A DNA stretch of 12,431 bases from an uncultured Campylobacter sp. (GTDB taxonomy: Bacteria > Campylobacterota > Campylobacteria > Campylobacterales > Campylobacteraceae). Shown here piece after piece: positions 1 through 7,308 of this stretch. The stretch lies in the NCBI RefSeq assembly GCF_938018035.1, contig NZ_CALIJF010000253.1, positions 1 to 12,431 of the forward strand, written 5' to 3'. The stretch's first letter is position 1, and each line of letters starts with the position of its first letter. The notes beneath the pieces are model-generated. The model had not been told where the DNA came from. It saw only the letters and a program-made list of their open reading frames with translations, and did not search any database. The translations under genes and the position numbers were made by a program.

Positions 1-1719
1 CAAAAGGCGGTCTTAAAAATCAGCTCATCTCCTTCGGTCGCTATAAGCGGCAGTGAGGCAAATTTCACGCTCAAACCGCTTGAGGTCAAGCATACGAACT
101 TCACCGCGAGCGCACTTGATATTGCGGATGCGAACATTAAATTTGATCTTGACGCAAACGGGCAAAAATTTAGCAACGATGTGGAATTTGACATAATCAG
201 CCAGTTCCCGCGCTCGAAGCTATTTCACGTAAGCTATGGCGATAAGCCGGTAACTCTAAAAATCGATCCGAGCTATAAAGAAATTTATACTCACATCAGC
301 GCTACGCCTAATGCTTTTAGCCTAGCGGACGAGCTATATCTCTATCCTTACGGCTGCACCGAGCAGCTTACTTCAAAGATGGTAGCGGTTGATTATGTCG
401 CACGCAAAGACTCCAATAAAACCTTAACCAACCGCGTAAACGAGTATGCAAGTAGAATTTTATCTCGCCTCAAACCTAGCGGCAGTTTCGGCTACTGGAG
501 TGCTCACGGCGTTACTAATTACTACGCTTCGATTTACGCAAGCGACGTTTTACTAGAGCTTGACGCGCGCTATAAATTCCTTAGCAATAAGCAAAGATCG
601 CTGATATTTAGCGCCTTAAAATCAGACTACGAAGATCAAGCGACGCTTCGAGTATATGCGGATTTCGTGCTAGATCAATACGGCAAGCTCGATGACGATG
701 AGATAAATTTCATTTACGACAACGGCCTTTATGACAACTCGCCGATGGCTCGCATCGCTATGGCTGCGATACTTAAAAAGCACAATATGACGACCGAGTT
801 TAACTTCATGCGTGAAAAAATAAACCAAATGGATTATGACTACGCCGAAGACGGAGCGGGCTTGACGTTTGCCAGCGACATAAGAGACGCCGCCTTTAAG
901 CTCTACGCATTCGGCAAGGCTGGCATCAAAGATGATAACACAGCTCGCACGGTCGATGCGATCATTCGCGATCTAAAAAATATAAACAACACGCAGGAGC
1001 GAGCGAGCGTCATACGCGGATTTGATGAGTATTTTAAGGATTCGAAAAAAGATATTAGCTTTGCTTTGAAATACGACGGCGAGGCGAAAAATTTCAATTC
1101 GCCGCTGGATACCAAGCTCGCGGTTAAAGACGGCGCGATAGAATTTACGCCGATGAGCGGCAATGGCGAGCTGTTTTTTACGGTGCTGGGATTTGGATAT
1201 GAAAGCGCTGCGGTCAAACACAATCCGCTTAGCATAAATAGACCGTTTGATAACGACCGAGATAAGAAGGTTGAAATTTATCGCGAGTTTCTTGATGCTC
1301 GCGGCAACATCGTCGATCTAAACAAACTCAAAGTAGGGCAGAAAATTTACTCTAAGATCAGTTGGCGAGCTAATCATTATCTTTATAATTTCGCGATCGA
1401 CGAGGCAATGCCTAGCTGCTTTGAGGCGGTCAATGAGCGCCTAGGCTCGGCCGCACAGGCTCGCCCGGAGGGCTTTGTAGATAGCGTAGCGATCGAGCAT
1501 ACGGAGTATCTGTATGATCGAGTGCTTCACTTCCCGAAAAGCGGTTATTTTTACTACGATCCGCAAGAGGGATATAATAGTACCGGCATCATCTACACGC
1601 CGATAAACGTGATTATGTCGGGCTCGTGCGCGCTTCCTGCGATCTCCATCGAGGATATGCAATACGAGCGAGTAAATAATTACGATCTACAAACGCTTAA
1701 ATTTAAAGTCGCTCGCTAA
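1..1719 (+). CDS. Alpha-2-macroglobulin family protein (YfhM type), C-terminal part, 5' truncated by window
   Basis: The frame is open from base 1 to the TAA at 1717-1719, giving the last 572 residues; the start lies upstream of the window, so the ATG near 181 is not seen as the true start because coding continues before it. The thioester motif YPYGCTEQ is intact at about fragment residues 116-122 (Cys119, codon 355-357), the position where E. coli YfhM carries CLEQ, and about 450 residues follow it, as in YfhM. The helical thioester-containing domain follows the motif (GSFGYWS, YASDVLLEL) and the C-terminal receptor-like/MG10 beta domain ends the protein (FPKSGYFYYDP, SIEDMQYERV). Family knowledge: these are large periplasmic, usually lipid-anchored protease traps, often paired with PBP1C (pbpC). 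The partner would lie outside the window, so this is not shown here. Family assignment is confident; the substrate protease is unknown. Confidence 0.92.
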   Translation, partial: QKAVLKISSSPSVAISGSEANFTLKPLEVKHTNFTASALDIADANIKFDLDANGQKFSNDVEFDIISQFPRSKLFHVSYGDKPVTLKIDPSYKEIYTHISATPNAFSLADELYLYPYGCTEQLTSKMVAVDYVARKDSNKTLTNRVNEYASRILSRLKPSGSFGYWSAHGVTNYYASIYASDVLLELDARYKFLSNKQRSLIFSALKSDYEDQATLRVYADFVLDQYGKLDDDEINFIYDNGLYDNSPMARIAMAAILKKHNMTTEFNFMREKINQMDYDYAEDGAGLTFASDIRDAAFKLYAFGKAGIKDDNTARTVDAIIRDLKNINNTQERASVIRGFDEYFKDSKKDISFALKYDGEAKNFNSPLDTKLAVKDGAIEFTPMSGNGELFFTVLGFGYESAAVKHNPLSINRPFDNDRDKKVEIYREFLDARGNIVDLNKLKVGQKIYSKISWRANHYLYNFAIDEAMPSCFEAVNERLGSAAQARPEGFVDSVAIEHTEYLYDRVLHFPKSGYFYYDPQEGYNSTGIIYTPINVIMSGSCALPAISIEDMQYERVNNYDLQTLKFKVAR

Positions 1720-1736
1720 GGCGTAGCGATTTTAAG

Positions 1737-1785
1737 GCTCGGCGCGGATTTTGCATTAATTACAATTTTCGCGCCGAGTGCGCTT
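1737..1785 (+). terminator. Putative terminator hairpin after the macroglobulin gene
   Basis: A perfect 9-bp GC-rich stem (CTCGGCGCG at 1738-1746 with CGCGCCGAG at 1770-1778) encloses a 23-nt A/T-rich loop and is followed by a short CTTTT. It starts 18 nt after the stop codon. The weak T tract and long loop keep confidence moderate. Confidence 0.5.
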
Positions 1786-1924
1786 TTGCGTTCACAAGCA
1801 TTTTGCAAACGAGCGCCTGATAAAATTTTAAAATTTTAATTCCGCTCGCCCGCCGAATTTCAAAATTTTATATTAATCCCTAAATTTCATAGCTTTTTAC
1901 TATCCATTCATAGCGTCGTTCTAT

Positions 1925-1953
1925 TTGACTTACCTTTAAATTCGAGTTATCAT
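1925..1953 (+). promoter_or_regulatory. Putative sigma-70 promoter for the first flavoprotein gene
   Basis: TTGACT (1925-1930) and TATCAT (1948-1953) are separated by exactly 17 nt, and transcription from here would give a leader of about 30 nt. Campylobacter promoters often lack a clear -35, so this one is unusually canonical. TATACA near 1964 is an alternative -10. Confidence 0.45.
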
Positions 1954-1978
1954 TTCTTTTAAATATACACTTTTAATT

Positions 1979-1994
1979 AAAGGAGTTGCAAATG
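1979..1994 (+). promoter_or_regulatory. Ribosome binding site that fixes the start of the first flavoprotein
   Basis: AAAGGAG (1979-1985) lies 6 nt before ATG 1992. The in-frame TTG at 1986 directly abuts the Shine-Dalgarno and cannot be used with it, so the ATG is the start. Confidence 0.8.
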
Positions 1995-3542
1995 CAAGAC
2001 GTATCAAGACGTAGTTTTTTAAAGATTAGCGCAGTGGGTGCGGGGGCGCTTGCGCTGGGAGCTAGTAGCGCGTGCGCGGCACAAAACGCCAAGGATGTCA
2101 AATTTGACGAGGAATACGACATCGTCATCATCGGCACCGGTTTTGCGGGACTTGCCGCGGCGATTAAAGCCAGCGGACGCGGCAAAAAGGTGCTAGTGCT
2201 TGAAAAGATGGGTCGCGCGGGCGGAAATTCCGTCATCAACGGCGGAAACATGGCTGCTCCGATGAATAAATTTCAAGTCGCACAAGGCATTAAAGATAGC
2301 AAAGAGCTTTTTATCGCCGATGCCGTAAAAGACGGGCTCGGGCTCAATCATACCGATCTTTTGGGCGTGATGTTCGATCGCAGCAACGACGCCGTGGATC
2401 TTTTAACTAGCTGCGGAGCGGAATTTAGCGACAAGCTGATCTTTGAGAGCGGCCACAGCGTCGCAAGAAGCTTGCAATCAACCAACGGCTCGGGCTCGGG
2501 CTACATCCAACCGATGATGAACAAGCTTCAAAACGATTCCAACGTCACGATCAAGACCCGCACGAAATTTGACGATTTTATCGTAGACGACAGCGGCCGC
2601 GTCGTGGGCGTAGAAGCGCGCGAGGAGTATAAATTTGATCCGAAGCTCTTTAGCGACGATTTGGAAAATAAAAGCGGCGAGAAAAAGAGTTACAAAGCCA
2701 AAGACGGCGTTTTACTAGCCTCGGGCGGATACGGACGCGATCTATGGTACCGCCAGATCCAAGATCCGCGCGTAGTACCTAGCATAGACAGCACCAACCA
2801 CCCTGGAAGCTCGGCAGGAGCGATGCTTGCGGCAAATAGAATCGGCGCTTTTACTCTTCTAACGTCGTGGATTCAGTTCCTTCCGTATTGCTCGCCCGAC
2901 GAAAAGGGCTTCGGCGCTGCGGTAAATTTTACCAACCACTGCTGCAACACCTACGGTCTAACCGTCGATCCAAAGACGGGCAAGCGCTTTATGGATGAGC
3001 ACGCAGGGCGAAAGATCAAGGCGGATGCTTGCTTTAAGGTTATCGGCGAAAGCGAGAAAAACGACAACTATCCGGTAAACGTCTGCGACTCTCAAGCCGT
3101 CGCCGCGCGTAACCCAGTCTATACATCAAGGCCGCTGGAAGCGGGCGTCGTGAAGAAATTTGACACGCTAGAGGAGCTTGCGAAGGCTTACAATCTGCCG
3201 CTGGAGCCGTTTTTAAAGACCGTCGCGGATTATAACTCTTACGTCAAAGCGGGCAAAGACCCCGAATTCGGCAAAGTGGTCGATAAGCTAGACGGCATCG
3301 ACGTTTCCAAACCGCCGTTTTACGCAAGCCGCACGATGCCGAAAGTGCACCACACGATGGGCGGACTTGAGATCAATACCAAAGCTCAAGTCATCTCTAG
3401 CCTTACTCACGAGCCGATCCCCGGGCTCTGGGCTGCGGGCGAGGTAACCGGCGGCGTGCACGGCGCGAGTAGGCTCGGAACCTACGCGATCCTTGATTGT
3501 ATGGTTTTTGGGATGATCGCAGGCGAAACAATCGGGGCTTAA
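1992..3542 (+). CDS. Tat-exported FAD-dependent reductase, fumarate reductase/flavocytochrome c flavoprotein family (paralog A)
   Basis: A 516-residue periplasmic flavoprotein. It begins with a Tat signal (SRRSFLK, Arg6-Arg7, then an Ala/Gly-rich stretch ending near ACA, residues 27-29). The FAD-binding fold follows (IIGTGFAG, Gly48/50/53, and acidic Glu71; AGGNS 77-81). The C-terminal FAD motif GEVTGGVHGASRLG contains Arg494, which aligns with substrate-binding Arg544 of Shewanella FccA. DEHAGRK contributes Arg340, aligned with the catalytic acid Arg402, and VHHTMGG (His453-His454) aligns with His504. The FccA His365 position appears to be Leu (WIQFLPY), so fumarate is not an obvious substrate. 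No heme-binding CxxCH or FMN-linking domain is present, so electrons must come from a separate donor. The downstream paralog is a tandem copy. Family certain; substrate unknown. Confidence 0.9.
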   Translation: MQDVSRRSFLKISAVGAGALALGASSACAAQNAKDVKFDEEYDIVIIGTGFAGLAAAIKASGRGKKVLVLEKMGRAGGNSVINGGNMAAPMNKFQVAQGIKDSKELFIADAVKDGLGLNHTDLLGVMFDRSNDAVDLLTSCGAEFSDKLIFESGHSVARSLQSTNGSGSGYIQPMMNKLQNDSNVTIKTRTKFDDFIVDDSGRVVGVEAREEYKFDPKLFSDDLENKSGEKKSYKAKDGVLLASGGYGRDLWYRQIQDPRVVPSIDSTNHPGSSAGAMLAANRIGAFTLLTSWIQFLPYCSPDEKGFGAAVNFTNHCCNTYGLTVDPKTGKRFMDEHAGRKIKADACFKVIGESEKNDNYPVNVCDSQAVAARNPVYTSRPLEAGVVKKFDTLEELAKAYNLPLEPFLKTVADYNSYVKAGKDPEFGKVVDKLDGIDVSKPPFYASRTMPKVHHTMGGLEINTKAQVISSLTHEPIPGLWAAGEVTGGVHGASRLGTYAILDCMVFGMIAGETIGA

Positions 3543-3597
3543 ATTTAGCGCCCGCGAAATTTCGGCGCGAAGTGGTTGCAAACGCGCGCTTTATTAA

Positions 3598-3637
3598 ATT
3601 TCGGCGCGAAGTAGCGGTGCGTGCTTTGCGCCGAAAT
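3598..3637 (+). terminator. Long GC-rich hairpin, probable terminator of paralog A
   Basis: TTTCGGCGCGAAG (3599-3611) pairs with CTTTGCGCCGAAA (3624-3636) through 13 bp including one G-U, plus a closing A-T pair, around a 12-nt loop. It lies 55 nt after the stop at 3542. No clean T tract follows, so it could also be an mRNA 3'-end stabiliser. Confidence 0.45.
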
Positions 3638-3817
3638 ACTGTGCGAGTCTTTAAAATTTCAAGATAGAGCCGCAAAGCGTGCCGCAGCATTTCAAAGCAT
3701 TTTAAAATTTAAAGCACTTAAAATTCTACGGCGCGTCTTTTAAATTTGAATACCGCGCACTTTAAAATTTTATAGCGGCGGCAAAATTTCGCACAGGCGG
3801 CGAGCAAATCCGTGCGC

Positions 3818-3837
3818 CGTAAATTTTAAAATTTACG
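3818..3837. repeat. 20-nt perfect palindrome
   Basis: Arms CGTAAATTTT and AAAATTTACG meet with no spacer. The core is two overlapping RAATTY words, a combination that recurs through the window, so this may be a by-product of that enrichment rather than a specific operator. Confidence 0.5.
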
Positions 3838-3838
3838 C

Positions 3839-3853
3839 CTAGCCTTCGGCTAG
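3839..3853. repeat. Small stem-loop CTAGCC-TTC-GGCTAG
   Basis: A perfect 6-bp stem with a 3-nt loop, directly after the 20-nt palindrome. It is too short and lacks a T tract, so it is not called a terminator. Confidence 0.4.
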
Positions 3854-3965
3854 CGGAGCGGAATTTATTCGCTTTAAATTTGCGCTTTTAAAATTTTCTT
3901 TTCTAAATTTTTAAAATTCTATCACTAAGTCTTTACGTTAAATTTTAAATTTCGCTACGTGGGTG

Positions 3966-3971
3966 TATAAT
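3966..3971 (+). promoter_or_regulatory. Putative -10 box for paralog B
   Basis: A consensus TATAAT, preceded by TG, lies 29 nt upstream of the ATG at 4001 in an A/T-rich region. No convincing -35 is seen, as is usual for Campylobacter sigma-70 promoters. It implies that paralog B has its own promoter. Confidence 0.5.
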
Positions 3972-4000
3972 CTATAAAATTTCAACGCAAGGAGCAAAAA

Positions 4001-5545
4001 ATGCAAGAAATTTCAAGACGAAATTTTATGAAAATCGGCGCGGCGGGAGCTCTGGCTTTAGCTGCAAGCAGTGCGAGTGCAACGCAAAACGCCAAAGACG
4101 TAAAATTTGACGAAGAATACGATGTTGTTGTTATCGGTAGCGGTTTTGCAGGCTCGATGGCGACACTTCAGGCTCTTAAGCGCGGCAAAAAAGTGCTTAT
4201 GATCGAAAAGATGGGCCGTGCGGGCGGCAATTCCGTCATTAACGCCGGCAATATGGCGGTGCCAAATAACGAATTCCAAAAAGCCGCAGACATCACGGAT
4301 AGCAAGGAAGCCTTCATCGCAGACTGCCTAAAAGACGGGCTAAATTTAAATCACGTAGATTTGCTAGGCGTCATCTACGACCGCGCAGGCGACGCTTTTG
4401 AATACCTAAAAAGCATCGGAGTGGAGTTTTCGGGCAAGGTGATATCTGCTAGCGGACACTCGCTAAAGCGCGCCGTACAGGCCAAAAATGCTAGCGGCTC
4501 GGGCTACATCCAGCCGATGCATAAGGCGATCGAGGAAAATGCAAATGCTGTAATTAAGAAGCGTACTAAATTTGATGATTTTGTCGTGGACGACAGCGGT
4601 CGCGTCGTAGGCGTAAAGTGTCGCGAAGAATATAAGTTCGATCCGCAGCTTGCTAGCGACGATAGGGAAAACAAAAGCGGCGAAGTAAAATTTTTTAAAG
4701 CCAAAGATGGCGTCATTTTGGCTGCGGGCGGATACAGCTCGGATAAGTGGTTTCGCGCGCAGCAGGTGCCGTATCTAAAAGACAATATCGAAACCGTAAG
4801 CCAACCAGGCGCTACCGCAGGTGCGCTTATCGCGGCGATGAAGCTAGGTGCGAATCCTTTGCAACTCAGCTGGATTCAACTAAATCCTTATACCAATCCT
4901 AGCGAGAAGGGATTTGGTACTTCTGCGCTATTTTCAAATCACTGCGCTAACGACTATGGTCTAACTGTCGATCCAAAGACGGGCAAACGCTTTATGAACG
5001 AGCACGCCGGGCGCAAGATCAAAACCGAAGCGATCTTTAAATGTATGGCGGAGAGCGAAAATAACGACAACTATCCCGTAAATATCTGCGATCAAGCCGC
5101 AGTTGATGCAAATAATCCGGTCTATACGTCAAAAGGTGTAGAAGCAGGCTCAATCAAAAAATTTAATACCTTGGAAGAGCTTGCAAAATTTTATAAAATT
5201 CCGCTGGAGCCGTTTTTAAAAACCGTCGCGGATTTTAACGGCTATGTCAAAGCAGGAAGTGACCCGGAGTTTGGCAAGCCTTTGACAAAAGCCGATGTAG
5301 GCGGTATCGACGTATCAAAAGCTCCATTTTATGCGTGCCAAACAAGCCCAAAAATTCTTTACTGCATGGGCGGCGTGCAGATCAATACCAAAGCCCAGGT
5401 TATTGACGCGGCTAGCGGCGAGCCGATCGCAGGGCTATATGCAGCGGGCGAAATCACCGGTGGCGTTCACGGCGCAAGTAGGCTCGGTACTATGAGCATG
5501 GCTGATTGTATGGTTTTTGGCATGGTGGCGGCAGAAAATATCTGA
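4001..5545 (+). CDS. Tat-exported FAD-dependent reductase, fumarate reductase/flavocytochrome c flavoprotein family (paralog B)
   Basis: A 514-residue tandem paralog of the preceding gene, alignable end to end. Start ATG 4001 has AAGGAG at 3989-3994, 6 nt upstream. Tat motif SRRNFMK (Arg6-Arg7) with likely cleavage after ASA (25-27). FAD motif VIGSGFAG (Gly46/48/51), Glu69 and AGGNS follow. Arg338 (NEHAGRK) aligns with the catalytic Arg402 of FccA and Arg494 (VHGASRLG) with Arg544. The segment that reads VHHTMGG in paralog A is ILYCMGG here (Leu453-Tyr454), so the equivalent of FccA His504 is lost. The His365 position appears to be Asn (WIQLNPY). Cofactor chemistry is therefore kept while the substrate pocket is altered, suggesting a different substrate from paralog A. 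No heme or FMN domain. Own -10 upstream and a hairpin overlapping the stop suggest a single-gene transcript. Confidence 0.9.
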   Translation: MQEISRRNFMKIGAAGALALAASSASATQNAKDVKFDEEYDVVVIGSGFAGSMATLQALKRGKKVLMIEKMGRAGGNSVINAGNMAVPNNEFQKAADITDSKEAFIADCLKDGLNLNHVDLLGVIYDRAGDAFEYLKSIGVEFSGKVISASGHSLKRAVQAKNASGSGYIQPMHKAIEENANAVIKKRTKFDDFVVDDSGRVVGVKCREEYKFDPQLASDDRENKSGEVKFFKAKDGVILAAGGYSSDKWFRAQQVPYLKDNIETVSQPGATAGALIAAMKLGANPLQLSWIQLNPYTNPSEKGFGTSALFSNHCANDYGLTVDPKTGKRFMNEHAGRKIKTEAIFKCMAESENNDNYPVNICDQAAVDANNPVYTSKGVEAGSIKKFNTLEELAKFYKIPLEPFLKTVADFNGYVKAGSDPEFGKPLTKADVGGIDVSKAPFYACQTSPKILYCMGGVQINTKAQVIDAASGEPIAGLYAAGEITGGVHGASRLGTMSMADCMVFGMVAAENI

Positions 5546-5592
5546 ATTTAGGGTGCGACGGCATATTTAAATTTCGCTGTCGCGTCTAAATT
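5545..5592 (+). terminator. Stem-loop at the stop codon of paralog B, probable terminator
   Basis: An outer 7-bp stem (AATTTAG 5545-5551 with CTAAATT 5586-5592) and an inner 8-bp stem (GCGACGGC 5555-5562 with GCTGTCGC 5576-5583, one G-U) stack across G-U pairs around a 13-nt A/T loop. It is followed by TTAAAATTTTA. It begins on the last base of the TGA. Confidence 0.55.
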
Positions 5593-5680
5593 TTAAAATT
5601 TTACGCAAAAGAAACGTAAAATTCTATTCGTTCGATAAGGGTTAAATTTCACCGAAATTCGCATAGTTTGGGGGGCGGGC

Positions 5681-6442
5681 ATGATAGCGATCTATTTTAG
5701 CGCCACGGGCAACACGAAGCATTGCGCAGATAGGCTCATCGCTCATCTTGGCGGCGTTTGCGTCTCGATCGAGAGCAAGGCTTGCAATGAGCTTTTAAAG
5801 CACCACAATGACGTTATCTTGGCATATCCCGTCTATTTTAGCGACCTGCCGCGTATCGTGCGCGACTTCCTCTACCGAAACGGCGCGAGCTTTAGCGGCA
5901 AAAACGTATTCATCCTCGCTACGATGGAGATTTTCAGCGGCGACGGGGCAGGGTGCGCGGCTAGAGTTTTAAAACAATTCGGTGCAAACATAACGGGCGG
6001 CGCTCATATCAAAATGCCCGCGTTCATCCTCGACGTGGCGATTTTTGGCTACTCGCGAGCGAAAAACGAGCGCATAATCAAAGAGGCGGACGCTAAAGTC
6101 AGACGCGTTGCGGAGGCGCTTAGCGCAAATCATCCGCCGCAAGAGGGGCTAGGCGCGCTCTGTCGTATCGCAGGGCTTTTAGGGCAGCGACTTTGGATGA
6201 AAATTTGGGATAAAGGCCCCTTTGCTAAGCGCAAGCCGAGCCTTGATCCATCGCGATGCAGCGGATGCGGGGCTTGCGTCAAACCCTGCCCGATGCGAAA
6301 CATAAAGCTCGCTTGCAAAAAGGCGCAATTCGGCGATGAGTGCACGCTTTGCTACAGGTGCGTAAATATATGCGAGCGCAGAGCGATTACGATCCTAGGC
6401 AGGGCGAAAAATTTAGAAAATTCCATCCCTGCGGACTTATGA
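5681..6442 (+). CDS. Flavodoxin-like/2x[4Fe-4S] ferredoxin fusion protein (EFR1 family)
   Basis: A 253-residue cytoplasmic electron-transfer protein. The N-terminal domain starts with the flavodoxin phosphate-binding loop IYFSATGNT (Ser7-Thr12), with a flavodoxin-like fold to about residue 165. The C-terminus has two ferredoxin motifs: Cys193-x2-Cys196-x2-Cys199-x3-Cys203-Pro and Cys221-x2-Cys224-x2-Cys227-x3-Cys231, each expected to bind one [4Fe-4S] cluster. Domain order and length match the EFR1 family, whose physiological partners are poorly known. ATG 5681 is the only usable start after the in-frame TAA at 5636-5638; its ribosome site is poor, a G6 run then CGGG rather than AGGAG. The reductases upstream are periplasmic and this protein has no export signal, so a direct electron link is not obvious. 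A decayed frame begins 10 nt after its stop. Confidence 0.88.
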   Translation: MIAIYFSATGNTKHCADRLIAHLGGVCVSIESKACNELLKHHNDVILAYPVYFSDLPRIVRDFLYRNGASFSGKNVFILATMEIFSGDGAGCAARVLKQFGANITGGAHIKMPAFILDVAIFGYSRAKNERIIKEADAKVRRVAEALSANHPPQEGLGALCRIAGLLGQRLWMKIWDKGPFAKRKPSLDPSRCSGCGACVKPCPMRNIKLACKKAQFGDECTLCYRCVNICERRAITILGRAKNLENSIPADL

Positions 6443-6452
6443 GGACGAGCTC

Positions 6453-6866
6453 ATGCCTCGCAAGTTCGCAATAAAATGCGTAACAACGGGCGAGGAAATT
6501 TTACTTTTTAACAGCGCTTCGCACGGCTAAAGCGCGATGTTCTGCGACGAATATGGCGCAAAAAAGTAGCCCGCTGCGAGCTAGTGAAATTTAACCTGCC
6601 GCCGTGCAAGATCCTCGTAAAATTTGGCTACAGCAATCACTACGACAAAAGAATACGAGACCGACGAGCGCGGTAGGGTCATACTAATAAACGGCGGGGC
6701 TGCCTCATGGGGCGAGGTAAGGCAAATGGTTTTGATTATATCGCCGTAAGCTACGAGGACGAAGCGGGCAAAAATACAAAATTTCGCTTATGTAGGCGAC
6801 CTTAAATCTCAAGTCCGTCTTTTTTGCTCCGTATTTAAATTTTACTCGGTCGCTAGATGCTCCTAA
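6453..6866 (+). pseudogene. Remnant of a small unrecognised protein gene, broken by a stop and four frame changes
   Basis: ATG 6453 follows the EFR1-type stop by 10 nt and has an AGG-type ribosome site at 6442-6444. Protein-like sequence can be followed by switching frame: MPRKFAIKCVTTGEE... (6453-6565, with TAA at 6528-6530), VARCELVKFNLPP... (6566-6650), EYETDERGRVILINGG... (6651-6721), ANGFDYIAVSYEDE... (6722-6782) and FAYVGDLKSQ... (6783 onward, stop 6864-6866). The first change falls in a run of six A (6560-6565), the second at AAAA before 6651, consistent with single-base slippage. The reconstructed product would be about 130 residues, without a family I recognise. It could instead be non-coding DNA in which the open pieces are chance, so confidence is moderate. 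Confidence 0.5.
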
Positions 6867-7308
6867 ATTTAAATTCTCTATAGCCGAATGTGGCGTCTTA
6901 GAATTTTAGCAAAGGTTTATCCTGCAATACTGCGCCGTGAAATTTCAGCGAAGGCTTATTTTGCCGCATACCTCAAAATTCTTAAATTACCCGCGCCGGC
7001 CCACTTAAGCTCTAAAGCGCTTGCCTTATCACTTCGCCTAAGGGCAAAATGCCGCGCCTTGTCTTATTAATTCGCCGCGGAATTTCGCGGTAAAACTAAA
7101 TTTTAAAATTTGACCCATTTAAATTTAAAAAGCGCACGACTATCGCAAAAATCATCCGATATTATTGGCGACGCCGGTCTAATTTTAAAATTACACCATC
7201 GCCCCTATATACTGCTATAGTCGTTAAATTTTAAGCAACGATAGGCGATAAAATTTTAAGAATTTCGCCGCCCAGCATTTCTTTATGCCACCAAGCCCAC
7301 AAAACCGC
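6867..7308. other. Non-coding spacer between convergent units, with degenerate short repeats
   Basis: No supportable gene on either strand; the 60-codon frame at 6888-7070 has no ribosome site and a repeat-derived composition. Visible structure: two similar ~25-nt units (from about 6901 and 6939, both AGC-AAGG-TTAT-TGC-like), two related 20-mers (from about 7019 and 7056, 16 of 20 identical, ending TTCGCC), a CCGCG/CGCGG hairpin near 7075-7090, several TTTTAAAATT words, and a hairpin at 7244-7269 near the end of the histidine kinase gene. Confidence 0.5.
7244..7269 (-). terminator. Possible terminator hairpin downstream of the histidine kinase
   Basis: GGCG (7244-7247) plus AAATT (7251-7255) pair with AATTT (7261-7265) plus CGCC (7266-7269), with a 3-nt bulge and a 5-nt loop, about 40 nt beyond the kinase stop. 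No T tract follows on the minus strand, so this is weak. Confidence 0.25.

Larger units (their letters stand above)
3543..4000 (+). other. 458-bp non-coding spacer rich in AAATTT words and inverted repeats
   Basis: No plausible gene is seen on either strand. The spacer holds a direct repeat of AAATTTCGGCGCGAAGT (3557-3573 and 3596-3612). It also holds a strong hairpin (3598-3637), a perfect 20-nt palindrome (3818-3837, arms CGTAAATTTT and AAAATTTACG), a small CTAGCC/GGCTAG hairpin (3839-3853) and paired 8-mers TACGGCGC (from 3729) and GCGCCGTA (from 3814). It ends with the promoter and leader of the second flavoprotein gene. Confidence 0.6.

Noticed and set aside
903..1662. Several minus-strand frames opposite the macroglobulin gene
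   Set aside because: They are antisense shadows of a clearly coding region, with no ribosome sites or family features.
3288..3690. Two minus-strand frames of about 95 residues at the end of paralog A
   Set aside because: Arg/Ala-rich shadow translations of the flavoprotein and the hairpin spacer.
5670..5675. G6 run just upstream of the EFR1-type start, as a possible phase-variable tract
   Set aside because: Phase-variable Campylobacter tracts are usually eight or more G. Six is too short to claim, though it does replace a normal ribosome site.
6888..7070. 60-codon plus-strand frame
   Set aside because: No ribosome site, repeat-derived composition, and no recognisable protein features.
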